64,000 nt of DNA from Cepaea nemoralis (GCA_014155875.1 JACEFZ010024485.1:222501-286500); one strand, 5' to 3'. Shown: positions 9,716-21,945, counted from the first letter of the stretch. Numbers and translations: made by a program. Notes: a model not told the origin generated them from the letters alone.

Positions 9716-9889
9716 ACGAACGAACGAACAGACTTTATTTTCAAAGGGTAACAAATTGGGCATGCAGGCCCGTCTTACATTCGGCCCTTCCAATCACTCA
9801 TCTTTCTTTCATCAACAGTGCATAGGAAAAAAACATTGTCACATGAATTTTGTAAACATAAACAATGCATATTACTATGTTATGAGACA

Positions 9890-11880
9890 CATCAACCACC
9901 CACCCACACATCTCCCATTCACTCCAACTCCACCACCCAACCACACACATACCCACACACACATACATGCCCCTACCCATCCACCACATCCCTACACCTA
10001 CACATCTCCCCACCCACACACACCTCTCACCCACCACACACCCCATCCACCCACACCCCAAGCACACATACATTCCCCAACCCACACATCCCCCACCCAC
10101 ACACATCCACCCACCTACACACATATCCTCTACCCGTCCCATTACCCACCAACAATCACTCACTCACATATCCTCCTCCACCCACACACCTCCAATCACC
10201 CAGCCAAACACACATTCCTCAGCCACACATTCCCCACACACACACACACATCTCCCCGTCAACTCACATATTCCGCACCTACCCACACACAAATTCCGCA
10301 CCCAGCCACATAATCTCCCATCTCCCCCAGCCCACTCACAGATCCCGAGCCCACCCCTACAAACATCCCCCACCATCTCCTAACCTACACACACTCACCC
10401 ACCCACATATCCTCTACCCACCCACACATCCTCTACCCACCCATCCCCCAACCAAACATCCCTTAACCACACACCCTTACTCATATACAATCACCCACCC
10501 ACACATCCTCTACCCAACCACACATCCTCCACCCACCCATCCCCCAGCCACACATCCCTTAACCACACACCCCTACCCATATACACAAACATCCCAACCC
10601 ACGCACAATCTCCCCGCCCATACACACATCCCTCACACACATCCCCACCCACCAACACATCCCCCATTCACAAACACACACCTCCCATCCACGCACACAC
10701 AACCCACACATACATCCCCAACCCATACACTCATCCCCTCACACATCCCTAGACACACGTACTTATCCCTCAACCACTAACACCCACACATCCCTCCTCA
10801 CTCATCAAAACATACATCTCCTATCTACCCACCCACACTCACACACCCCAACCACCCATCTAAACACACATCCCCCACCCTCACACACATCCTTCACCCA
10901 CCCGCACACCCAATCACACCCCACCCACCCACACATACATCCTTTATCCACGCCCAGCTCCCCTCCCACGCAACACCACACCCACACACATCCCAAAGAC
11001 ACATCCCTCACCCACACACACATCTCCCCACACATCTCCTACCCATCCACACATCCCCCAACTACAATCACCCTCACTACCCACACATACATCCTCCATC
11101 CAGCCACACACACCCCCACCCAGCCAGACATATCCCCTACCCACACACACATCCCCAAATCCATCACCCACACCTATCACGCACCCCTCCCCAACCCACA
11201 CACATCCCCCACACACATTCACCCACACATCTCTCACCCACACACACACTCCCCACCCATCCACCCAAACATCCCACACCCATACACATCCCTCACCCAC
11301 ACACACATCCCCAAACCCACACATACCCCCAACTACAATCACCCTCACAACCCACAAATACATCCTCCATCCAGTCACACACACCCCCACCCAGCCAGAC
11401 ATATCCCCTGCCCACACACACACATCCCCAAATCCATCACCCACACCTATCACGTACCCCTCCCCCAACCCACACACATCCCCCACACACATTCACCCAC
11501 ACATCTCTCACCCACACACACAATCTCCACCCATCCACCCAAGCATCCCACACCCATACACATCCCTCACCAACACACACATCCCCAAACCCACAACCAC
11601 CCCACCTGCACACATCTCCCACCCACCACATATCCCCACACCCACATATATCCCCCACCCATCCCATAACCCACTATCAATCATCCATCAACATATCCTC
11701 CTCCACCCACTCACCCACAACCACCTAGCCAAACACGCATCCCTACCCACACACACATCTCCCCGCCAACCCATACATCCCGCACGTACCCACACACAAA
11801 TCCCCCACCCATCCCACACAATCCCACCCCGCCAACCCACACATCCTGAGCCCACCTCACACACACATCCTCCCATCCCC
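9890..11880. repeat. Degenerate CCCACACA-rich satellite-like block (2 kb)
   Basis: Almost purely C and A on this strand, with short words such as cccacacacatcc, ctcacccac and catcccc. Several longer-period copies lie inside: a 271-bp duplication (11061/11332), a roughly 110-bp duplication (about 10395/10495), and a weaker match between 10120-10340 and 11650-11860. Open frames on both strands are compositional artefacts. Confidence 0.9.
11061..11602. repeat. 271-bp tandem duplication inside the CA-rich block
   Basis: 'actacaatcaccctcac' begins at 11061 and again at 11332. The following 270 bp align almost base for base, including 'cagccagacatatcccct' and 'catcacccacacctatcacg'. Confidence 0.88.
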
Positions 11881-12020
11881 CAATCTACTATTATGATCAA
11901 ACTCCCACACTTTACACACACATACAGTGACGATTGTCGTGAGCATTGTCGCAAAATTGTAAAGAAAATGGAGAAAAATTGTACATATACATTTGTAACT
12001 TCAAAATAGTGATGCAATTC

Positions 12021-12213
<193 letters not shown>

Positions 12214-12264
12214 ACACAGACACACACACTCACACTCCCTTACTCACTCACACTCACTAACTCT

Positions 12265-12463
12265 CTCACTCACTCTACAGTAGTGTGCATGCGATTATAT
12301 TATACATGATAAAATCAAGTGGCATACATATGATACCTCGTAATATGAAAGATGAGAATACATAGAAAACATGATAAAATCAAGTGTCATACATACAACA
12401 TGATAATGTGAAAGATGAAAATACAAAATATGGAATGGAATGTTACAGGACATGCGTGCACTC

Positions 12464-12560
<97 letters not shown>

Positions 12561-12704
12561 ATACTCCCTAATTATCTCACCCACTCTACAGTGATGTACA
12601 TGTGTTCATGTTATAAATTATAACATCAATTGGCATTCAAAATGATAATATGAACATGAGAATACACAACATATATGGAATAGCATGTTACATGATATTC
12701 GTGC

Positions 12705-12800
<96 letters not shown>
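12265..12800. repeat. ~305-bp tandem duplication, each unit ending in a long (CT)n
   Basis: 'cactctacagtagtgtgcat' (about 12274) and 'cactctacagtgatgtacat' (about 12583) start two diverged units. Each contains a 'cataaaatcaagtggcat'-type segment, 'gaatacaaaatatggaat', 'catgttaca..atgcgtgc' and then CT runs of about 90 bp (12464-12555, 12712-12796). Confidence 0.75.
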
Positions 12801-12896
12801 ACCAACACACACTCATAGACACTCACAAACAATGTGCGTACACATACACACATTAACAAGTCCATTCTTCCACTGTCTCTCTCTCGTTCGCTCACT

Positions 12897-12900
<4 letters not shown>

Positions 12901-12966
<66 letters not shown>
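12901..12966. repeat. (CT)n microsatellite
   Basis: A pure CT run, followed to 13280 by CA-rich low-complexity sequence with TCTCACT-type words. Confidence 0.95.
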
Positions 12967-12969
<3 letters not shown>

Positions 12970-13287
12970 GCAATCACTATTTCACCCATAAAGTCACTCT
13001 CTCCACCTTTCAATTACTCAATATCACACTCTCTTTCACTCTCACTCACACACAGACAGACACACACCCTCTCGCTATCAAATACACATTCCCTCGCATA
13101 CACACGAAAACATATACACACACACAGACGAGCATACACACAATATACACACGCAAATACACACATATCCCCACACACATACACACATCCACACCCATAC
13201 ACACACACACACAAATAAACACTCCCTCGCATACACTGCATGCATGCACACATACACACAAACATGCACATACATACACGAACATAC

Positions 13288-13288
<1 letters not shown>

Positions 13289-13371
<83 letters not shown>
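13289..13371. repeat. (TA)n microsatellite, ~41 units
   Basis: A pure TA run, self-complementary, followed by a (CA) run to 13395. The 24-bp array starts directly after it. Confidence 0.97.
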
Positions 13372-13378
<7 letters not shown>

Positions 13379-13395
13379 CACACACACACACACAT

Positions 13396-14495
13396 AGATG
13401 AAAGTAGCCAAACATCGAGCGATTAAAGTAGCCTAACATCGTGAGATTAAAGTAGCCAAACATCACGAGATTAAAGTTGTCAAATATCGAGAGATAAAAG
13501 TAGCCAAACATCAAGAGATTAAAGAAACCAAACATCGTGAGATTAAAATAGTCAAATATCAAGAGATGAAAGTAGTCAGACATCAAGAGATTAAAGCAGC
13601 CAAACATCGAGAGATTAAAGTGGCCAAACATCGTGAGATTAAAGTAGCCAAACATCGTGAGATTAAAGTAGACAAATATCGAGAGATTAAAGTAGCCAAA
13701 TATCGTGAGATTAAAGTAGTCAAATATCGAGAGATGAAAGTAACCAAACATCGAGAGATTAAAATAACCAAACATCGTATGATTAAAGTAATCAAATGTC
13801 GAGAGATGAATATAGCCGAACATCAAGAGTTTAAAGTAACCAAACATCGTGAGATTAAAGTAGTCAAATATCGAGAGATGAAAGTAATCAAACATCGAAA
13901 GATTAAAATAACCAAACATCGTATGATTAAAGTAATCAAATGTCGAGAGATGAAAGTAGCCGAACATCAAGAGATTAAAGTAACCAAACATCGTGAGATT
14001 AAAGTAGTCAAATATCGAGAGATGAAAGTAGCCAAACATCGTGAGATTAAAGTAGTCAAATATCGAGAGATGAAAGTAACCAAACATCGAGAGATTAAAG
14101 TAGCCAAACATCGTGAGATTAAAGTACTCAAGTATCGAGAGATGAAAGTAGTCAAACATCAAGAGAATAAATCTAACCAAATATCGAGAGATAAAAATAG
14201 CCAAACGTCGAAAGATTAAAATAGCTAAAAATCAAGAGATGAAAGTAGTCAGACATCAAGAGATGAAAGTAGCCAATCATCGAAAGATGAAAGTAGCCAA
14301 ACATCGAGAGATGAAAGTAACCAAATATCGAGAGATGAAAGTAGCCAAACGTCAAGAGATTAAAGTAGCCAAACATTGAGATATTAAAGTAGCCAAACAT
14401 CGAGAGATGAAAGTAACCAAATATCAAGAGATAAAAGTAGCCAAACGTCAAGAGATGAAAGTAGCCAAACATCGAGAGATGAAAGTAACCAATGT
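13396..14495. repeat. 24-bp minisatellite, ~46 units
   Basis: The unit 'agattaaagtagccaaacat' + 'cgag' (variants gatgaaagta, ccaaatatcgag, catcgtgag) recurs every 24 bp. A long minus-strand frame (to 13014) and a 217-codon plus-strand frame stay open because 24 is a multiple of 3. The repeating peptides (YFHLSMFG, KHREIKVA) have no independent sign of being genes. A few units of the same repeat lie at 9650-9715, on the other side of the low-complexity block. Confidence 0.93.
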
Positions 14496-14579
14496 AAGTG
14501 CGCCACAAGAAAGCTGGTAGGCAGTAGTGAGAACCAATTACAACCTACATTTATTGCATAGATACGATACATATCGTAC

Positions 14580-14708
14580 CCCCTCCGTGGCGAAGGCGTT
14601 ACAGGACGCAGTTCGTAATCCCACATGCTGCGTTCGAAACACAGCTGCAGGCGATTTGGCAGCAAACCGCTTTGCGTAGGTTTTTATAATGGTATGAGTG
14701 CCGGTCGT
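14580..14708 (+). repeat. SINE-D copy, 5' half (interrupted by a LINE)
   Basis: 'ccgtggcgaaggcgttacag' to 'gtgccggtcgtgcggaa' matches the first 130 bp of SINE-D. The rest of the SINE resumes at 15722, after a minus-strand LINE. Confidence 0.82.
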
Positions 14709-15716
14709 GCGGAATCAATCATTCATGTGCCATGCCAGAAAGCGGGGGCGGTCATGATTCGCCATTTCACTTGATCACCAGAGTCGTGGATCATCTCAGT
14801 GTTCCTGTCTCGACCATGCCATGTGGCCAAGCCATCCAGGTATTTACTTCTCGGTCTTCTCCTTGGTCTGTTCCCTTCGATCTTGGCAGTTGTCACTAAG
14901 TTCTCCGATTCATTCCTTCTCATAACACGTCCAAATAATTTTTACTGTCTACGTCTAATTTCTCTAATCAGTTTACGATTTTCATTTGTCTCCTGTAGTA
15001 CTTGGTCATTGGTTTTTCTATCTGTCCATGGTATTCTTTGCAGTTTCCTCAGAAACCACATTTCTGCAGCCATCAGATGTTTGTTTTTTTTTTCATCTTG
15101 ACTGCTCATTGTCCAAGTTTCACATCCATACAAAAGAATAGGCTCTATTTCTTTTCTCGTTTCAATTGACATCTTTTTATTGGTTAGTATGTTTTTCATC
15201 TTGCTAAACGCTACTTTCGCCATGACGATTCATGTTCTAATCTCTACAAGGCATCTCCCATCAGATGTTATGACTGTTCCGAGATAATTTTACCGATTCA
15301 CTTGTTGAAGAATATTCCCATTTACTTGTATATTACATTGTGGTATTACGTTCTTCCTAGTGACGACCAAAATCTGTGTCTTTTTACAATTTAATTCTAA
15401 CCCCAGTTGTTCACTGTGTGCACCAACCGCATCTACTAATTGTTGCAGATCTTGCTCATTGTCTGCAATCAATACTGAATCATCTGCATATCTAATGTTG
15501 TTGATGTTTTCGTCATCCAATGCTGATTCCATTTATATCTTCTACAATTCTGAAAATATTTTCACTGTATAGGGAAAAAAGATCTGGAGACATTACACAT
15601 CCCTGCCCAACACCTCTCTTAATAGGCTGATATTGTCCCACTTCATTATCAATCCTTATGGCAGCTTGTTGTCTCCAATAAGTGTTTTTTTTATAAGTCT
15701 TTCCCATCAATTTGGA
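14709..15716 (-). pseudogene. RTE-type LINE fragment (RT and C-terminal part) inserted in a SINE-D
   Basis: The minus strand encodes, with frameshifts, RGVGQGCVMSPDLFSLY (RT motif B region), IRYADDSVLIADNEQDLQQL (catalytic YADD), LGLELNCKKTQ, PILLYGCETWTMS, AAEMWFLRKLQRIPWTDR and a short C-terminal tail. The 3' end is an AATGATTGATT-like tail near 14709-14725. It is 5'-truncated (no endonuclease) and dead. The YADD family differs from the FADD family at 39247. Confidence 0.85.
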
Positions 15717-15721
15717 AAGGA

Positions 15722-15812
15722 ATAGCAAACTACTGAACATAAACTTGCTAGAAATCACGAACAGACATAAAATGCTAGGGTTGACTGCGACGTCCTGTAA
15801 AGGATATGCAAC
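15722..15812 (+). repeat. SINE-D copy, 3' half
   Basis: 'aatagcaaactactgaacat' to 'gacgtcctgtaaaggatatg' + 'caactaac' continues the SINE-D begun at 14580. The LINE between them entered the SINE at its 'cagaaagcaatgg' position. Confidence 0.82.
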
Positions 15813-15990
15813 TAACTTTTTTAAAGCAATACATATAAATGTTATTAATACGATGCCGACGTATCTTTAATATAGATTATCATAAGATGTGTTCCTAAAA
15901 TAAAGCGGGTCACTAAATGAAATAATTTGTGTTTATCTAATTGCTACTGTGGAGAAGCTCATAGTGGTAGTCGTACAGTTCCAGATACAT

Positions 15991-18266
15991 TCATTGGCAC
16001 CTTGCCGTCTTGACAGACGATAGTTTGTGTTTCAAAAAACATAATAACTTGTACCCATGGCGGTAGCGAATGTGACTGATAAGGCCAATTTGCGCTGTAA
16101 ATGTTCGTTCACAGTGGGTGCATGTGAACACGTGGTCATTTCCACCATCATGCACCATCTTACGTCTCAAACGCTTGGTGTGTGACTTTTCTGCAATAAT
16201 TTTCTCCTTTGACTTTATTCCATTTCTGATATTTGCCCTCCATGCAACACGTTCAGCGGCGACTTGCTCCCAATGTGCATTATCAATGCCTGTATCAATC
16301 ATGTCCCGCTTACACACATCTTTGTATCGTAGTAGAGGCCGACCCTGAGATCTCTTACCCATCTGTAATTCACTAAAAAAGATGTCCTTTGGTATTCTAC
16401 CATCATCCATCCTCCTAAGATGTCCTATCCATCTAAGTCTACGAAGACTGAGCATGGAATAAACCGTCACACAACCTGATCTTTCCAATACGTCAGTATT
16501 TGTGATTTTGTCTTGCCACTTAATACCAAGAATTCTTCGCAGACACCGCATATGAAAGCTGTTTAAACGTTTCTCTTGGTGTGAGTAAGTTGTCCAGGTT
16601 TCACTGCCATAAAGAAGAGTACTAAGGACACAGGCTTGATAGACAAGGACTTTTTTTTTTGGCAGTAAGCGTCCTGTTCTCCCAGACTCTTTTTCTTAAC
16701 CTGTTCATTGTTGTTGCTGCCTTACCAATCCGGATGTTGATTTCCTGATCTAGGGATAATTTGCTATTTACCACTGATCCTAGATATGTAAAATGGTCTA
16801 CCATCTCTAGTTCGGCGTCGTCAATAAAGATTGATGTGCACCTTGTGACATATGTGTCTTCTTTTTGCTAATTGTTCAACCAAATTCAGAACAAGCATTG
16901 GAGAATGCAGATAATACACACTGTAATTCTTCCTCGGAGTGGGTCGTAACTGCAGCATCATCTGCAAAAAGCAACTTTCTCATCAGTACCCTCCTAATTT
17001 TGGACTTGGCCTTCAATCTCTGAGCTTTGTAGAGGCCGCCATCTGAGCATGAGTGAATGTATATAACACCATCCTGGTCACGAAAGGCATATTTCAGTAG
17101 AAGTGAACAGTATATTCCAAAGAGGGTGGGAGCTAGTACACAACCTTGCTTAACTCCACTCTTGATTTCAAACTCTTCAGAAGTTGCACCATCAAACTTG
17201 ATTATACCCGTCATGCCTGTGTGGAACGATTCCACAATGGACAAAAGAACTGGTGAGCAGCCAATCTTCTTTAGTGCCTTGAACAGACCCTCACGACTGA
17301 CCAAATCAAATGCCTTTGTGAGGTAGATGAAGGCAATAAACAGTGGTTGATTCCTATTCACGGCATTTTTCTTGCATTTGTCGCAATGAGAATATCATAT
17401 CAATGGTAGACCGGTTCTGTCGAAAGACTTGAAGTCTGCGCAGAACAATTCTGGCGAATACTTTTCCAACAATACACAGAAGTGAGAAACCCCTATAGTT
17501 GTTGCAGTCGCTCCGATCGCCCTTGTTCTTGTACAGTGTTATGATGTTTGAATCTTTGAAATCCTGTGGGACTTGTCCTTCTCGCCATCATAGCTCTATT
17601 AGCTGGTGGATCTGTAGACTAAGTGTGTCTTGCCCACTCCTGGTAACCTCCTTTGGAATCCCATCCTTACCTGCAGCCTTGCCAGATGCAATGGTGGGAA
17701 GTGTGTCCAGGTGGCCAAGAGTTGGTAGATTCTCTGTGGCGTTGAAGGCATCATCCGCTAGCTTGGTCTCACTTGAGTAAAGCTCCAAGTAGTGCTCTAC
17801 CCATCTGTCCATCTGCTGCTTCTTATCAGTTATGATTTCTCCAGTCAAGGTTTTCAATGGTGCACTTCTTTTGGTCATTAGACCACAGGCTTTCTTTATT
17901 CCTTCATACATGCTTTTGATGGTTCCCTTATCACTTGCGATTTTAATGGACTCACATAACTTGATCCAATAATCATTTGCACACTGCCTGGCAGCCTTTT
18001 GCATATCCTTCCAAGCTTGCTTTAGTTCACTCAGAGTGTTACGCGTTGGTCTTTCCTTGTTTCTTAAGAGAGCTATCTTCTTCTTATCAATCAAGGGCTG
18101 AAGAGTCTGGCTGTTTGCCGCAAACCAGTCCTGCCTCTGATGATCCACAGTGCTGTAAACCCCTACGGCAGTTTTGTAAAGAGTTTCCTTAAGTTGACCC
18201 CAATTTTAATTTACTGTACAATTTTCTGGTGTATCAGTGAAAGCGTCTTCAAGTTGCTGTTGAATG
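15991..18266 (-). mobile_element. 5'-truncated RTE-type LINE (RT + C2H2 tail) with perfect 13-bp TSD
   Basis: This minus-strand copy belongs to the family at 39247-43178 and keeps the linker after the endonuclease, the reverse transcriptase and the C-terminal finger. Recognisable pieces are WFAANSQ, KAARQCANDYWIKLCES, FKALKKIGC, SGVKQGCVLAPTLFGIYCS, LLFADDAAVTTHSEEEL, MRCLRRILGIKW and, at the end, a C2H2 finger CTHCERTF...SHIRYRH. Frameshifts break the ORF. GTTCCAGATACAT flanks both ends (15978-15990 and 18267-18279), so the element entered by target-primed reverse transcription and was truncated at insertion. Confidence 0.93.
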
Positions 18267-18279
18267 TTCCAGATACATA

Positions 18280-19670
18280 GAAAGGGCAACTCCATAAATG
18301 CTCTATTCTTGTGTCAGAGAAAACCATATTAAATCCGCATCATTGTACCGTGTGAACTCGCTAAGGAAACGGTAGTTTCAACAAGTTCAAATATCTAGAG
18401 CACCGACAACAGGCTGTCCTTCACTAGAATATGCAGTTCTTTATCGAAGGAGACAACAGTCTGAATATACACAAGGATCCCGCCCCGAATTGTTGCAAAA
18501 GGCACCGGCCGGACTGCCAGCAACTAACCGATCCGCCATTTTCTGAATCTGCACTTCACAAATTAGCCAACGTGTACACAAAAAGGAGCATTCCAACAGA
18601 AATTCAGAGCTCGCAATGTTGTACCAAGCACTCAACTCAGTTGACTCAGTCGTACCAAGAACTCAACTCAACAAAATAATATACGACAGACATTGAACAG
18701 ACCTTCGTTGTTATAATCATCCAATGGCTTGTCCATTACATAATGTTGCCCTCCATAACAGTCTCACAATGTGTCTCTGCCATACGCCATAAGCCATGCT
18801 TCTGTTGCTGTTATGTGTAAATTATCTATCACATCTTGAATTCATCTACGTTGTGGGTTTCAATTTCTAGGCCTACCAGATACACCTCAATCCGTAGGAT
18901 TAATTGCCTAATTCAGCTAAAATATTATTTTTCTCAATTTTATTAGCCTTAATATCCACTCTTCTTCAATATTAAGTTTTAGTTGGATATATATGTGTGT
19001 TCCATTTTTCGTCCCACGAAGTTTTAATACTCTTATGAAACATTGTATTTCAATTGTGCATATGTGCTTTTCATTTGATTTGTTTAATGTTAAAGTTACA
19101 CACATCTATCTTACGAACGTAAAGCAGGAGAAAGACATCCAGAGTCATTACCCGGGTGTCTTCCAATTCCTAGAGGGTATGGAAAATGTACAGGGCCGAA
19201 CGATTCGGGGAAACGCTGTTTCTGACAATCGGAAGACTCCTGTCGCGCTTGCTCCACAACTGAAATTGTAATCACTATACAGCCCTACAACTAAAATGTG
19301 TTGGGGTGCCAAACATTTTACACCTGTAATTGCATAAATTTAGGCCTGCTAAATCCAAATAGTACATGTATTCGTCTGTAGCAGCTCTAGTTTTTTAGAT
19401 ACAGGCTTTTATGTATTTAATTAATATTATTTTCTAAATAAGGTTCTTGAAAGTCTTCAGAAATGTTGGCTTCATGATTTCAGCATCATAGAATTACACA
19501 AAACAACTATATAATTTAAGGCACCAAAATGTGTGCAAAAGAGTGCAATCTATCGGGTTTGAGGATTGTTTTGTTAAAAGATTCAAATTGCCAACGCCAT
19601 GATTTATTCGTTCAGTAATAGAGATGTTTGATTTATGCTCTATGTGCAAAATTAATATAAGTCTTCTTGG
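18280..19670. other. No recognisable feature (1.4 kb)
   Basis: AT-rich sequence without coding signals I can name. A stretch at about 19180-19255 ('ttcggggaaacgctgtttctgacaatcgg') is loosely similar to 51700-51770 and may be a low-copy repeat. Confidence 0.4.
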
Positions 19671-19671
19671 G

Positions 19672-19760
19672 GTGGCACGGTGGTTAATGCACTTGTCAGC
19701 AGAAACTGGTCTGGATTCAATCCCCAGCAGTGTCTTTATTATTTTTTACAGACCATTTTG
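19672..19760 (+). repeat. tRNA-like SINE head, unclassified
   Basis: 'ggtggcacggtggttaatgc' and 'ctggattcaatcccc' are spaced as A- and B-box elements of a tRNA-derived SINE. The downstream sequence does not match the other families, so the extent is unclear. Confidence 0.45.
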
Positions 19761-19944
19761 AATCTGTTGTCGACAGAGCCTCATAACATTGATATCAACC
19801 TTCATGTTTTTCTGATAATTGAATTATCTGACAAGTAAAATCGGTGAGAATGTGCGACGTCACCTGAACTCATTATGCCATGAAGGCTTAACATTTCACT
19901 AGTCATTATCTGCCACCTTTTAGATGTCATCTAGTATAATATTG

Positions 19945-20410
19945 GGAACCCCGGTAGAACAGTGGCCAGCATGCTGGCCTGCCTGCACAGTTGTCATGTG
20001 TTCAAATCCCTTTCTTGATTTTTATTAATTTTTGTTTCCAAATTGACTGAATCTATAATGGGTACCAGGAAATTTCCTTGCAACGTAGAGGTGGCCCGCG
20101 AGATATTGACCACAACGTAGAGGTGGCCCGCGAGATATTGACCACAACGTAGAGGTGGCTCGCGAGATATTGACCACAACGTAGAGGTGGCCCGCGAGAT
20201 ATTGACCACAACGTAGAGGTGGCCCGCGAGATATTGACCACAACGTAGAGGTGGCCCGCGAGATATTGACCACAACGTAGAGGTGGCCCGCGAGATATTG
20301 ACCACAATGTCTATTAAATACCGAGTAGTCTACAAATATGGGGCTAGCACCATTTACCCACTTCGCCTCTTGGTAGCAAAATGGTTCCTTTGGTTTACTG
20401 ACTTTCTTTT
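19945..20410 (+). repeat. SINE-B copy carrying an internal 32-bp VNTR
   Basis: Head 'ccccggtagaacagtggcca', B box 'tgttcaaatccc' (19999-20010), then 'aatgggtaccaggaaatttc'. After the VNTR the SINE tail resumes with 'gtctacaaatatggggctag' + 'caccatttaccc', which matches the 3' end of the copies at 244 and 44898. Confidence 0.7.
20081..20304. repeat. 32-bp tandem repeat (7 units) within the SINE
   Basis: 'caacgtagaggtggcccgcg' + 'agatattgacca' starts at 20081, 20113, 20145, 20177, 20209, 20241 and 20273. Only one substitution (ggcTcgcg) is seen, so the expansion is recent. The GC-rich unit occupies the part of SINE-B that is single copy elsewhere (ggcggccgtgggatactgat at 45059). Confidence 0.95.
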
Positions 20411-20467
20411 ACTTCTTCAGCCCTTCATCTCATAGTTAAGCATAGCCCATCCACTAACTCGTACCGA

Positions 20468-21252
20468 GTCTTTTGTAGGCTTGTTCATGATTGGTTGGAT
20501 TTTGTAGACTTGTTCATGATTGGTTGGATTTTGTAGATTTGTTCATGATTGGTTGGATTTTGTAGACTTGTTCATGATTGGTTGGATTTTGTAGACTTGT
20601 TCATGATTGGTTGGATTTTGTAGACTTGTTCATGATTGGTTGGATTTTGTAGACTTGTTCATGATTGGTTGGATTTTGTAGACTTGTTCATGATTGGTTG
20701 GATTTTGTAGACTTGTTCATGATTGGTTGGATTTTGTAGACTTGTTCATGATTGGTTGGATTTTGTAGACTTGTTCATGATTGGTTGGATTTTGTAGACT
20801 TGTTCATGATTGGTTGGATTTTGTAGACTTGTTCATGATTGTTGTATTTTATAGACTTGTTCATGATTGTTGGATTTTGTAGACTTGTTCATGATTGATG
20901 GATTTTGTAGACTTGTTCATGATTGTTGGATTTTGTAGACTTGTTCATGATTAGTTGGATTTTGTAGACTTGTTCATGATTGTTGGATTTTGTAGACTTG
21001 TTCGTGATTGGTTGGATTTTGTAGACTTGCTCAAGATTGGTTGAATTTTGTAGACTTTTTCATGATTGGTTGAATTTTGTAGAATTTTTCATGATTGGTT
21101 GGATTTTGTAGACTTGTTCATGATTGTTGGATTTTGTAGACTTGTTCATGATTGGTTGGATTTTGTAGACTTGTTCATGATTGTTGGATTTTGTAGACTT
21201 GTTCATGATTGTTGGATTTTGTAGACTTGTTCATGATTGGTTAAATTTTGCA
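20468..21252. repeat. 29-bp tandem array, ~27 units, with CCAAT motifs
   Basis: The unit 'tgattggttggattttgtag' + 'acttgttca' repeats with 28-bp variants that lack one G. The minus strand of most units reads AACCAATCA, a match to the NF-Y/CCAAT consensus. The array is homogeneous in the first half and degenerate towards 21100. Confidence 0.95.
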
Positions 21253-21424
21253 GCTAAAATTTCTACGGGATGTTATCGCCACTCTCACGCCAACACTCTT
21301 TAGCCGTCTCTTCCAACATGCTTGGTGGGGAATCATGTTACTATTCTTTGCTTCCCTAATGAACCCATACAACACACGAGCGTTTACTTACTTTACTGTC
21401 ATTACTCCCGCTAGTACGTTACCT

Positions 21425-21602
21425 TATAGTCTTGAGCCTGAGGAATTAAGGCCGCCTGACTAGTGCAGTCGCCGCGAACTGTGCAGGTTAGGGTTCTCTT
21501 TTAATCCCCGACAGCAAATAATCCATTACCTTACTGGGGATTCGAACACGGATCTCCCGAATGGTTGCCGGACGTTCTAGCCACTCGGCCAGACGCTCCA
21601 CA
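21425..21602 (-). repeat. SINE-A copy
   Basis: Minus strand: GGAGCGTCTGGCCGAGTGGC, B box TGTTCGAATCCCC (near 21536-21548), then 'cctgcacagttcgcggcgac' and 'ggcggccttaattcctcagg'. Confidence 0.87.
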
Positions 21603-21719
21603 ATTTACTGGGCTTACTTTACTCGACTTACTTTACTCGATTTACTTTACTAATTGAACATTATTTCTTCTATCACACCTGTGCTTTCTCTTGCCCAGCT
21701 AATAATCCCCATGAATTGT

Positions 21720-21945
21720 TAAGGAGCCGTCGAGGCTATTGACATGGCATTAGCGGTAAATTTACAGGTATCGATTGGCATTCACATCAGTAGAGAAAAG
21801 AAAAAGAGATATGACACATAAGACAATATACAAATTAAACGCAATAGAGACCACACGAGAATTCGAACCTGTCGCCTCCACATGACGACAGCGTCTCGCT
21901 GAAGTAACAAGAGTACTTGAAATCACGGTCAACTAGTCCTGACTA
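21720..21945 (-). repeat. SINE-E copy (tRNA-like)
   Basis: On the minus strand 'agttgaccgtgatttcaagt' leads to 'gcgagacgctgtcgtcatgt' and the B box AGGTTCGAATTC (near 21862). Similar to 35478-35660 ('gattcaaacctgtcacttcc', 'tcacggtcagcta'). Confidence 0.6.

Noticed and set aside
9798..11667. Several 70-320-codon frames rich in His/Pro/Thr or Gly/Val/Cys/Trp
   Set aside because: They lie in CA-rich low-complexity DNA and exist on both strands at once. No domain, no codon bias.
13014..14219. Long open frames on both strands (396 and 217 codons) over the 24-bp array
   Set aside because: The period is divisible by 3, so stops are absent from whole frames on both strands. The peptides are pure repeats, and one continues into TA/CA microsatellite sequence.
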